This document shows positions 15,684 to 23,474 of a DNA stretch of 40,169 nt, one piece after another. The stretch is taken from the NCBI RefSeq assembly GCF_002532075.1, contig NZ_LYXE01000116.1, positions 1 through 40,169 of the forward strand, given 5' to 3'. This DNA is from Candidatus Chloroploca asiatica (GTDB taxonomy: Bacteria; Chloroflexota; Chloroflexia; Chloroflexales; Chloroflexaceae). Under the pieces are notes generated by a model. That model ran no database searches and was not told the DNA's origin. It saw nothing but the letters and a program-made list of their open reading frames with translations. A program made the translations under genes and the position numbers. The number at the start of each line of letters is the position of its first letter. Within the stretch, counting starts at the first letter, position 1.

Positions 15684-18290
15684 ATGCACCGTATGCTGTA
15701 TCGTCCTTCGCTGGTGCGTGTGGCCCAGGTTGCGCTGGGGTTGCTCGCGATTGCCTATCTGCTCTATGCTGCTGTGCATGTGCGGCAGCTTCTGGCGTTT
15801 CCTTTTCCTCTTGACTATGGCGAAGGCCCGCTGGTTGCTCAGGTCGAGCGCCTGCGTGCTGGGGTGCCGATCTGGCGTCTCTATGCTGATCCAGAGCACG
15901 CCCCTTTTCTGATTGTCAATTATCCTCCGCTCTATCTGGTGCTTACGGCGATGCTGACGCCGCTGACAGGGTCGGTGTTGATCGCTGGTCGCCTGCTTTC
16001 CCTGGTTGCGACGCTCGCTGCAATGGGTGCCATTGCGTTGCTGGCCCGCCCTGGAGCCACCACGGCTTCCCCTACGGTACGCCGTACGTCGTGGTTGCTT
16101 GTGCTCCTCTTTCTTGCCATCCCAATTGTCCGCGAATGGTCGGCCCTGATGCGGGTTGACCTGCTCGGCCTTGCGCTCGGGCTCTGGGGCTTGGTGGTAC
16201 TGGTACATCCGCCGTTGCCCTCGCTGCGCCGCGTGGTCGTCGCTGGCCTCTTGTTGACCGCGAGTCTCTTTGTCAAGCCGTCACTCCTTGCGGCCCCGCT
16301 TGCCGCCTCGGCCTGGCTTGCCTGGCAGGCTTTGCCAGCCCTGATCGATGCGCGCCAGACGCTACCGGGGCGCAGGCGGCGCCGTCGCTATGCCGACCGC
16401 TTGCCGCTCTACCGCTTGGTGGTGCTTGGGTTGACCCTCGGCCTGGCAGGCGGGCTCACCTTGCTTGCAATGCAATGGGCGAGCCAGGGCTGGTTTGCGC
16501 TGCATGTCGTCGCGGCCAATGCGAATCGCTGGGACGCCGAGTTGGCGCTGCAGTTCTGGGTTCAGCAGATCCGCTTGCGCTGGGCGCTTGCGGCTGCCGC
16601 CTTGCTGGTTGCGTTCGCCGGGCTCGCTCTGATGCGCCGCACCCCTGTTGCGACTGCCGAGGCTGAGCTGGATGCTTCGCCGTCCAGATCCTCGTCGCGA
16701 ACCCTCCCCCGCTCTGCTGTCGAGCGGGAGCCAGGGGGTGAGGTCAGATGGCCGCGCTCGTCGTTCCAACTCGCGCTCTTGTATACGCTCGCCGGTTTTC
16801 TTACCGCGCTTGGCGTGGGCAAGGTTGGCGCGTATAGCAACTATTTCCTCGAACTCTACGCTGGTCTGATCTGGCTCATCGCGCTCGCGCCGAGTCTGAT
16901 ACGCTGCTGGTTGCCGTGGCGTGGGCCGCTCTTCTACGGGTTGCTTGTGCTGGCACTGGCCTACTATCCGCCGCTGTGGCACGCCGACCAGTTGCGTCCG
17001 GCCACTCTGGTCGAGCCATTGAAACCGCGGTTCGTCTTTGGGCGTCATGGGCTGCTGACCGATGCCAGGCGGCAGGCCGAAGTGTTAGCGGCCCAGACCA
17101 GGGTGGGGACAGTGCTTGCGACGACGGTGCAAGCGGCGGGGCCGGTGGTGCTGACCGACATGCCCGGAGTTGCCGCCGCCGCCGGGGTGACCTCGCGGCT
17201 CCAGGCGTTCGAGATGCGCCAGTTGCTTGATCAGGGGCTGGCCGACGAAACGGCGTTGCTGCACGAGCTCGCCAATGGCACGCTGCCCCTGGTGATCATC
17301 GATTACCTGGGCAACTGGCTAAGCCCCGGTGTCGTCGAACTGGTGCAGCGCCGTTATGCGCACGACGGTTCGCTGGGCACCTTCGATCTCTATCGTCCGA
17401 TCGCAACCGGGCCAGCCTATCCGCTTGACGGCGAGCTTGTCCTGGGCGACACGGCTTTGCGTCTAACGAGCTATGCCATTGTGCCGTCAGTGGGGCAAAT
17501 CTACGAGCCGGGTGAACTGGTGACGTTGACGCTGCTCTGGCAACGCACGGCTATGCCTCCTTCCAACGATGACCTGAGCGTCGTGGTTGATCTGGCGGCT
17601 CTCGACGGCGGCATTGTGGCAACCAGTACCCGCGAATTGCTCTACGGCATCTATCCACCGTCGCGCTGGCCGACCGACGCCACGGTGGAACATATGCACC
17701 CCTTTGAAGTCCCAACGAATCTGCCGCCAGGCTCGTACCAGATCAAGGTTAGCCTTGTTGATGCTGAAGGCGTATCAGCAGATGTGATATTACCGACGCC
17801 CCTCGCAGTTGCGCCGCAAGGCGGGCAATATGTCGCCGCAACCGACTATATGGTGCCGGGGGTTATGTGGGCCGCCTGGACAAACCTGGGTGGCCTCGAG
17901 CGCCTCGGGTGGCCGTTGACGCCGCTGGTTCCCTTTGACTGGGGGCGCCTACAATGTTTCGAGCGCCTCTGCCTCGAACTCCGGGGCAACGCAGTGACTC
18001 CGCGCCCCTCTGGGACAACCCTCTATCTCGCTGAAACTCGTCGGAGCACCACGTGTCGCGATGGTGCCCCGTCGCCTGATGGCCTCTGCCCGGCCATGGC
18101 CGAAGCTGCAGCACGCATCGCCCTGCCTGGCACACCCGTGAGTGGTGAAATGTGGCACGGTGATCGCATCGTTCAATGGACCACCCATACCCGCTTTGAA
18201 CGCCCCCTCAACGATGAAGCTGTCATGCTCGGGCGACTTGGGGCCGAAACCTTACGCCTACCGCCAGGGCAGCGCTATCGCTGGCCGTAG
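15684..18290 (+). CDS. Large membrane glycosyltransferase-like protein (GT-C fold)
   Basis: This 868-residue protein starts with a membrane helix, followed by the loop FPFPLDYGEGPLVAQVERL. That loop carries the acidic DYGEG signature typical of polytopic ArnT/PMT-like glycosyltransferases. Around ten hydrophobic helices follow to about residue 430. The soluble C-terminal part has a segment with DMPGVAAAAGVTSRLQAFEM, a beta-sandwich (about 585-705) and a terminal domain containing LERLGWPLTP and CFERLCLELRG, seen in many Chloroflexota envelope proteins. It probably transfers a lipid-linked sugar to an envelope acceptor. The start could be ATG 15684 or ATG 15693. Residues about 335-360 are a charged, repeat-derived insertion. 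Confidence 0.75.
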   Translation: MHRMLYRPSLVRVAQVALGLLAIAYLLYAAVHVRQLLAFPFPLDYGEGPLVAQVERLRAGVPIWRLYADPEHAPFLIVNYPPLYLVLTAMLTPLTGSVLIAGRLLSLVATLAAMGAIALLARPGATTASPTVRRTSWLLVLLFLAIPIVREWSALMRVDLLGLALGLWGLVVLVHPPLPSLRRVVVAGLLLTASLFVKPSLLAAPLAASAWLAWQALPALIDARQTLPGRRRRRRYADRLPLYRLVVLGLTLGLAGGLTLLAMQWASQGWFALHVVAANANRWDAELALQFWVQQIRLRWALAAAALLVAFAGLALMRRTPVATAEAELDASPSRSSSRTLPRSAVEREPGGEVRWPRSSFQLALLYTLAGFLTALGVGKVGAYSNYFLELYAGLIWLIALAPSLIRCWLPWRGPLFYGLLVLALAYYPPLWHADQLRPATLVEPLKPRFVFGRHGLLTDARRQAEVLAAQTRVGTVLATTVQAAGPVVLTDMPGVAAAAGVTSRLQAFEMRQLLDQGLADETALLHELANGTLPLVIIDYLGNWLSPGVVELVQRRYAHDGSLGTFDLYRPIATGPAYPLDGELVLGDTALRLTSYAIVPSVGQIYEPGELVTLTLLWQRTAMPPSNDDLSVVVDLAALDGGIVATSTRELLYGIYPPSRWPTDATVEHMHPFEVPTNLPPGSYQIKVSLVDAEGVSADVILPTPLAVAPQGGQYVAATDYMVPGVMWAAWTNLGGLERLGWPLTPLVPFDWGRLQCFERLCLELRGNAVTPRPSGTTLYLAETRRSTTCRDGAPSPDGLCPAMAEAAARIALPGTPVSGEMWHGDRIVQWTTHTRFERPLNDEAVMLGRLGAETLRLPPGQRYRWP
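16701..16743. repeat. Palindromic repeat inserted within the glycosyltransferase gene
   Basis: ACCCTCCCCCGCTC and GAGCGGGAGCCAGGGGGTGA are inverted around TGCTGTC, the pattern of a common intergenic palindrome. It sits in frame in the coding sequence and encodes a hydrophilic Arg/Ser/Pro stretch between two membrane segments. Confidence 0.6.
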
Positions 18291-18304
18291 CCCCCCGCCC
18301 GTGC

Positions 18305-18514
18305 CTTTTGGGATACTGCTGGCAAACTTTGTATGAGTGACCTTCGCTCAGAGAGCCGGTACTCCCCACAGCGTCGTTGCGGTTTTTTGCGGAGGAGGGC
18401 TGTGACGACCTCGCTTGGTGGCCCAGGATGCACGAGGCGCAATTTCTCGACGCAAGACGACCCGAAAAACGCAGGGTGCCGCTCAGTTGGGGTTTGCCAG
18501 CAGTATCCCAAGAG
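18305..18514. mobile_element. MITE-like element 3 with 23-bp terminal inverted repeats
   Basis: CTTTTGGGATACTGCTGGCAAAC-type arms at 18305-18327 and 18492-18514 pair over 23 positions with one mismatch, delimiting a 210-bp element. No intact gene is inside. It lies between the glycosyltransferase stop and the 167-bp tandem array. Confidence 0.65.
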
Positions 18515-18519
18515 GGCCA

Positions 18520-19155
18520 GGGGCGCGCGGCGGGGTGCCAACGCCAGCCATGTCATTCCGAACGGAGTGAGGAATCTTCGCTGCGGCGCATGGAAGACCC
18601 CTCGCTGCGCTCGGGGTGACATGGCTGGTGCAGCGGGGTGCCACGGCGGGCGCTCGGAGTGACAGGGCGGATGCCTTGGGGTGGCAAGGGCGCGCGGCGG
18701 GGTGCCAACGCCAGCCATGTCATTCCGAACGGAGTGAGGAATCTTCGCTGCGGCGCATGGAAGACCCCTCGCTGCGCTCGGGGTGACATGGCTGGTGCAG
18801 CGGGGTGCCACGGCGGGCGCTCGGAGTGACAGGGCGGATGCCTTGGGGTGGCAAGGGCGCGCAGCGGGGTGCCAACGCCAGCCATGTCATTCCGAACGGA
18901 GTGAGGAATCTTCGCTGCGGCGCATGGAAGACCCCTCGCTGCGCTCGGGGTGACATGGCTGGTGCAGCGGGGTGCCACGGCGGGCGCTCGGAGTGACAGG
19001 GCGGATGCCTTGGGGTGGCAAGGGCGCGCAGCGGGGTGCCAACGCCAGCCATGTCATTCCGAACGGAGTGAGGAATCTTCGCTGCGGCGCATGGAAGACC
19101 CCTCGCTGCGCTCGGGGTGACATTGCTGGTGCAGCGGGGTGACACGGCGGGCGCA
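18520..19155. repeat. 167-bp tandem repeat, about 3.8 copies
   Basis: Corresponding points fall at 18543, 18710, 18877 and 19044, an exact 167-bp period. Copies are nearly identical, differing for example at CGCGCGGCGG versus CGCGCAGCGG. Each unit holds CCGAACGGAGTGAGGAATC and a CCCCTCGCTGCGCTCGGGG palindrome. Short open frames recur in every copy on both strands but follow the repeat and have no ribosome-binding sites. Near-identity implies recent expansion. Confidence 0.95.
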
Positions 19156-19179
19156 GCGGCAGCGGGGTGACACGGCGCG

Positions 19180-19322
19180 CCGCCCCCCTTGCCCGTGCCC
19201 TACCAACGCAGGGCACGGGCAAGCCGTGCCCCTACAACGCACCGCCGCCGTACGGGCACGGCTTGCCCCCGCCCCCGCCCCCGCCCCCGCCGTACGGGCA
19301 CGGCTTGCCCGTGCCCCCACGC
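19180..19322. repeat. GC-rich palindromes and CCCCCG run
   Basis: Inverted units such as GGGCACGGGCAAGCCGTGCC and TACGGGCACGGCTTGCCC repeat three times, with a (CCCCCG)n run between the second and third. They are related to the palindromes at 10281-10516. No gene is here. Confidence 0.8.
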
Positions 19323-19427
19323 GTGCTTCGGCCTTATGATATATATGGTATACTACGCATAGTTTTGATAAGATTTGCATAGATTCTGAAGAAGAGCGCG
19401 TGCGCTCAATACAAAGGTAGCTCGCTC
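19323..19427 (+). promoter_or_regulatory. AT-rich hemH upstream region with possible -10
   Basis: An abrupt change to AT-rich sequence includes TATACT at 19349-19354. No consensus -35 is present 16-18 bases upstream. A GAGCGCGTGCGCTC palindrome lies near 19394-19407. Confidence 0.35.
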
Positions 19428-20537
19428 ATGTCCGTGCAGACTGGCATTGTGATGCTTAACCTCGGGGGACCAGCGACCCTCGATGAAGTCGGCCCTTTTC
19501 TCGTCCGCCTTTTTGCTGACCGCGAAATTATTCAGTTGCCCCTGCAAGCCTGGCTCGGCCCCTTCATTGCCCGGCGACGCACCGCTGCCGTGCAAGAGAA
19601 TTATCGCCTGATTGGCGGTGGTTCACCGATTTTGCGCTGGACTACTATCCAGGGCGAAGGTATGATCCGCTGGCTCGACCGGCTCTCGCCAGCGACGGCA
19701 CCTCATCGGTTTTATGTCGCTTTTCGTTATGCGCCTCCCTTTAGCGAAGATGCCCTGCGTCAGATGCAGGCCGATGGGGTGAAACGCGCGGTTGCCTTTA
19801 CCCAGTATCCCCAGTTTTCCTGCGCCACCACCGGCTCAAGCCTCAACGAGCTCTGGCGGGCAGCGCGGCGGCTTGGCCTTGGCAATGCGTTCTCTTGGAG
19901 TATGATTGACCGCTGGCCGACCCATCCCGGTTTTATCGAGGCAATGACCCGTAGCGTGCAGATCGGGCTTGAACAGTTTCCTGCCGCTGAACGCCATAAC
20001 GTGCTCTTGCTCTTTAGCGCCCACTCGTTGCCCCTCAAGATCATTGATCGTGGCGACCCGTATCCTCAGGAGATCGGTGCGAGTGTGCAGGCGGTGATGG
20101 TGCAACTCGGGTTTGCCTACGAATATCTGCTCGCCTACCAATCGGCGGTTGGGCCAGTGCGCTGGCTTGGGCCACAGACCGAGCAGGTGATCAAGCAACT
20201 GGGCGCGCAGGGGCGGCGCAACGTTCTCGTTGTCCCGCTTGCCTTCACGAGCGACCACATTGAAACGCTCGCCGAGATTGACCATGAATACGGCGAATTA
20301 GCTCACCGCGCCGGCATCACCAACTTCAAACGTGCCCCCGCCCTCAACGACGATGAAAACTTTCAACGTGCCCTCGCTGATCTTGTCGCTGAACACCTCG
20401 CAAGCGGGCTCAACCACTCGCGCCAGTATCCTCTGCGCTGCCCCGGATGTACCAGTGATCAGTGTCGCAACCTGCTCAATCCGGTTGCCTCGCCGGAATC
20501 CGTTGCGCTCGCGCACGACCGTCAGCTGCGAATGTAG
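19428..20537 (+). CDS. hemH: Ferrochelatase with [2Fe-2S] cysteine set
   Basis: This 369-residue enzyme inserts Fe(II) into porphyrin at the end of haem synthesis. The N-terminal VMLNLGGPATLDEVGPFL and the catalytic FSAHSLP motif (His199) are clear, and Glu283 in ETLAEIDHEYG matches the conserved acidic residue of the active site. The C-terminus carries C338-x2-C341-x4-C346. With Cys132 in YPQFSCATTGSS this reproduces the four-cysteine pattern of [2Fe-2S] ferrochelatases such as the human enzyme. ATG 19428 has only a weak GGTAG upstream. No other haem-pathway gene is adjacent. Confidence 0.93.
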   Translation: MSVQTGIVMLNLGGPATLDEVGPFLVRLFADREIIQLPLQAWLGPFIARRRTAAVQENYRLIGGGSPILRWTTIQGEGMIRWLDRLSPATAPHRFYVAFRYAPPFSEDALRQMQADGVKRAVAFTQYPQFSCATTGSSLNELWRAARRLGLGNAFSWSMIDRWPTHPGFIEAMTRSVQIGLEQFPAAERHNVLLLFSAHSLPLKIIDRGDPYPQEIGASVQAVMVQLGFAYEYLLAYQSAVGPVRWLGPQTEQVIKQLGAQGRRNVLVVPLAFTSDHIETLAEIDHEYGELAHRAGITNFKRAPALNDDENFQRALADLVAEHLASGLNHSRQYPLRCPGCTSDQCRNLLNPVASPESVALAHDRQLRM

Positions 20538-20558
20538 GGCGACAGCCCTGCACACCCA

Positions 20559-20723
20559 CGCTTGGGGCCGCAGGCCCATCCGCATGAACGTAAGCCTCCG
20601 GCTCGGGTTTGCGGTCCTGCGGCCCCAAGCATCTCGCTTGTGCTGGCGAAAACGGCCAGCGAAGCTGGCCGTTTTCGCCAGCACAAGCATGGGTTTTTAG
20701 GGCGACAGCCCTAAAAACCCATG
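20559..20723. repeat. Cluster of three long hairpins after hemH
   Basis: GCTTGGGGCCGCAGG near 20560 pairs with CCTGCGGCCCCAAGC at 20616-20630. A 25-bp perfect stem follows (20636-20660 with 20664-20688, loop GAA). A third hairpin has 16-bp arms (20688-20703 with 20708-20723, loop GACA). The middle apex CCAGCGAAGCTGG and the CCCCAAGnATCTCGC flank recur at 28401-28453. The cluster may end hemH transcription, but no strong U-tract follows. Confidence 0.75.
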
Positions 20724-20766
20724 CGCATCAGTCCGCAGGCTCCCAAAAAATCAATCCTATGGATGA

Positions 20767-20792
20767 GGTACCCACAGCCTGGCTGTGGTACC
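20767..20792 (+). promoter_or_regulatory. Hairpin just upstream of mutS2
   Basis: GGTACCCACAGCC and GGCTGTGGTACC pair with one bulged C. The hairpin ends 9 bases before ATG 20802, close enough to affect ribosome access. No function is proven. Confidence 0.45.
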
Positions 20793-20801
20793 ATACATCC
20801 T

Positions 20802-23309
20802 ATGAACATAGCACCACAAACGCTCGAAACCCTCGAGTTTTTCAAAATTCGCGAGCATCTCGCTCGCTATACGGCCTTTTCTGCGTCACGCGAGCTTGCC
20901 CTCGCCCTCTTGCCTTCGACGCAGCTGCCCGAGGTTCGTCAGGCCCTCGCGTTGACGAGCGAGGCCCGTCAGTTGCTCGATGAGTTTCCTGATCTCTCAA
21001 TTGGCGGCATTCGCGATATTCGCCGCGCTGCCCGCCATGCCGAGCGCGGTGGGGTGCTCGATGGCGCGAGTTTGCTTGAAATTGCGGGTACGACCATGGC
21101 CGCTCGCCAACTCCGCACTCGTCTGCTCAAGCTCAACCCCGAGCTCTTTCCCCTGGTGATCGAGCGCGCCGCGTTGCTGCCGATCCTTCCTCCACTTGAA
21201 GATGAGATTCTGCGTGCGATTGGTGATGACGGCAATGTGCTTGATAGCGCAAGCGCTGAACTGGGCCGTCTGCGCCGGGAGATCCGGATTGCCTTTGCTC
21301 GCCTCCAGGAAAAGCTTCAGAATATGATCGGGTCGGCTACGGTTGGAGCAGCCCTGCAAGAGCCGCTTATTACGGTGCGCAACGGGCGGTATGTGGTGCC
21401 CGTCAAGGCTAGCCATCGCAAAGATGTACGCGGTCTGGTGCATGATCAGTCGAGTAGCGGTGCAACCCTCTATATCGAGCCAATGGCGGTGGTCGAGTTG
21501 AATAATCGCTGGCGTGAGTTGCAAGCCGCCGAAGAAGAGGAGGTGCAGCGCATTCTCGCCGCACTTGCCGAGCGGGTGGGCCTGGCCGCGCCGCTGCTTG
21601 TGGCCGCCGTCGAAGCGATCGCCGAGCTTGATCTCGCCTTTGCCAAGGCGAAATATGCGACGAGCCTGCGCTGCGTCGCCCCCGAGGTGGTCAACTGGTC
21701 GCCTGATGTGCCGCTTCCCCCGGTGGCTGATCCTCAACTCGTTGACCCCGACCGTGAGCGGGCACCATTGTTGCTCACCGAGGCGCGCCATCCGCTGCTC
21801 GAGCAAAGCACCGTCGTACCAGTGACGCTCTGGCTCGGCGCTTCGTTTCGTTTGCTGCTGATTACAGGCCCCAATACCGGCGGAAAAACGGTTGCCCTCA
21901 AAACGACCGGCTTGCTGGCGCTGATGGCCCAGGCCGGTCTGCATATTCCCGCTGCTGCCCCGTCGCGTCTGCCGGTCTTCCACCATATCTTTGCCGACAT
22001 TGGCGACGAGCAGAGTATTGAGCAGAGCCTTTCGACCTTTTCGTCGCATATGCGCACGATCATTCGTGTGCTTGGTGCGCTCGAAGCAGCACCATTGCCC
22101 GAAGAACTCTGGGATGCCGATCACTGGAAATTGCTGAGTGAAGAACGCCCGCCAGCGCTCGTGCTCTTTGATGAACTCGGGGCTGGTACCGATCCGGTGG
22201 AGGGGGCCGCACTCGCGCGCGCCATTGTCGAGCGCCTGCTCGAACTCGGTGTGCTCGGTGTCGCGACGACCCACTATGCCGAACTCAAGGCGTTTGCCTA
22301 CAATACCGATGGCGTGCAAAATGCCTCGGTCGAATTTGACCTCGAAACACTCGCCCCCACCTATCGGTTGAGCATTGGCTTGCCAGGCCGTTCCAATGCC
22401 CTCGCGATTGCGCGTCGCCTCGGTCTCGATCCCGTGCTGGTTGACCGGGCGCATAGCACGCTTGACCGGAGTGATGCAGCGGTCGAAGATTTGCTCGCCG
22501 GCATTCACAAAGAACGTGAAGCAACGTCGCTCGCTCTCTTGCGTGCCGAAGAACTCCGTGTTGATGCCGCGAAGTACCGCGATCGCCTCGAACACGAATG
22601 GCAGCAATTTCAGCAGCAGCGTGAACAAGAGACTGAAGCCGCCCATCGTGAGCTCGAAGAAGAATTGCGCGAAGCACGCGGCGAACTCAAACGGTTACGT
22701 GACGACTTCCGCAGTGTCTCGCTCTCGCGTCAGTGGCTCGAAGAGGCCGATCAGCGCTTGAAGGATACTGCCGAGCAGGTGAAAGCCGTCGCCAGGCAAG
22801 CTAGGCCTGCCACCGTCGCCCCGCGTACTCAGGAACCGCGCCCTCTGCAACCTGGCGATACGGTCATGGTGCGCTCCGTCGGGCTCAAAGGCGAAATCGT
22901 CGCGCTTGATCACGAAGATGCCACGGCGACCGTTCAGGTTGGTGGGTTTCGTATGACGGTGGATCTCCGCGAATTGACCCGCGAAAAAGGTCAGCCTGAA
23001 ACGGCGAATTCCCGTCGCGACTATCGCCCCGAACGTACTGTTTCCCTCCCGCCCCCCCCAGATGTCTCTATGACCTTCGATATGCGTGGCTGGCGCGCTC
23101 ACGAAGTGAGCGACCGGCTTGATCGCTACCTCAACGACGCCTACCTCGCCGGCCTTTCCCAGGTGCGCCTTGTGCATGGCAAAGGTACAGGTGCCCTGCG
23201 CCAGATCGTGCGCGATGTCCTCCAGACCCATCCCCTGGTCGTCAATTTTGCTGGCGGCGGGCGCGATGGTGGGGATGGCGTGACCGTTGCGACCCTCGTT
23301 GACCGCTAA
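20802..23309 (+). CDS. mutS2: Endonuclease MutS2
   Basis: This 835-residue ATPase of the MutS2 family has a core and lever region with the EPMAVVELNNRW block. The Walker A motif GPNTGGKT is at about 356-363, and the LSTFSSHM and LFDELGAGTDPVEGAALA (Walker B) motifs follow. A long coiled coil rich in Glu/Arg spans about 590-680, and a C-terminal Smr nuclease domain has FDMRGW (about 759) and HGKGTGALR (about 792). The family acts on branched DNA or on stalled, collided ribosomes. ATG 20802 was chosen over ATG 20721 because family similarity begins at TLETLEFFKIREHLA. Confidence 0.96.
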   Translation: MNIAPQTLETLEFFKIREHLARYTAFSASRELALALLPSTQLPEVRQALALTSEARQLLDEFPDLSIGGIRDIRRAARHAERGGVLDGASLLEIAGTTMAARQLRTRLLKLNPELFPLVIERAALLPILPPLEDEILRAIGDDGNVLDSASAELGRLRREIRIAFARLQEKLQNMIGSATVGAALQEPLITVRNGRYVVPVKASHRKDVRGLVHDQSSSGATLYIEPMAVVELNNRWRELQAAEEEEVQRILAALAERVGLAAPLLVAAVEAIAELDLAFAKAKYATSLRCVAPEVVNWSPDVPLPPVADPQLVDPDRERAPLLLTEARHPLLEQSTVVPVTLWLGASFRLLLITGPNTGGKTVALKTTGLLALMAQAGLHIPAAAPSRLPVFHHIFADIGDEQSIEQSLSTFSSHMRTIIRVLGALEAAPLPEELWDADHWKLLSEERPPALVLFDELGAGTDPVEGAALARAIVERLLELGVLGVATTHYAELKAFAYNTDGVQNASVEFDLETLAPTYRLSIGLPGRSNALAIARRLGLDPVLVDRAHSTLDRSDAAVEDLLAGIHKEREATSLALLRAEELRVDAAKYRDRLEHEWQQFQQQREQETEAAHRELEEELREARGELKRLRDDFRSVSLSRQWLEEADQRLKDTAEQVKAVARQARPATVAPRTQEPRPLQPGDTVMVRSVGLKGEIVALDHEDATATVQVGGFRMTVDLRELTREKGQPETANSRRDYRPERTVSLPPPPDVSMTFDMRGWRAHEVSDRLDRYLNDAYLAGLSQVRLVHGKGTGALRQIVRDVLQTHPLVVNFAGGGRDGGDGVTVATLVDR

Positions 23310-23342
23310 AATCCTTCCTGGCTCGGCAACGTGTTGTTTGGG

Positions 23343-23373
23343 TGAAAGATGCCAGCTTTGCTGGCATCTTTCA
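23343..23373 (+). terminator. Terminator of mutS2
   Basis: A 14-bp perfect stem (23343-23356 with 23360-23373) closes on TTT. It has CATCTTTC in the 3' arm but no long U-run after it. On the minus strand the apex reads CCAGCAAAGCTGG. Confidence 0.65.
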
Positions 23374-23474
23374 TTGAACAAAACACAAAGAAAATATCTG
23401 CAAACCAAAAGCATTTTATCGTTTAATATATGGTTTGAGGGATTTTGGTCGGGTTCTGTTGAAGGAAATACCCC

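Noticed and set aside
15552-16208. N-terminal extension of the Uma2 gene
   Set aside because: It overlaps the glycosyltransferase on the opposite strand, while ATG 15551 has a strong ribosome-binding site and starts the conserved family region.
18333-19380. Repeated 60-140-codon frames in the 167-bp tandem units
   Set aside because: The same frames recur in each copy on both strands, and the diverged copy at 1-112 does not keep them.
20721-20801. Earlier mutS2 start
   Set aside because: The segment runs through an upstream hairpin, and the family sequence begins after ATG 20802.
21000-22646. Very long antisense open frame within mutS2
   Set aside because: It is a GC-rich third-position shadow of an unmistakable mutS2 gene with no family similarity.
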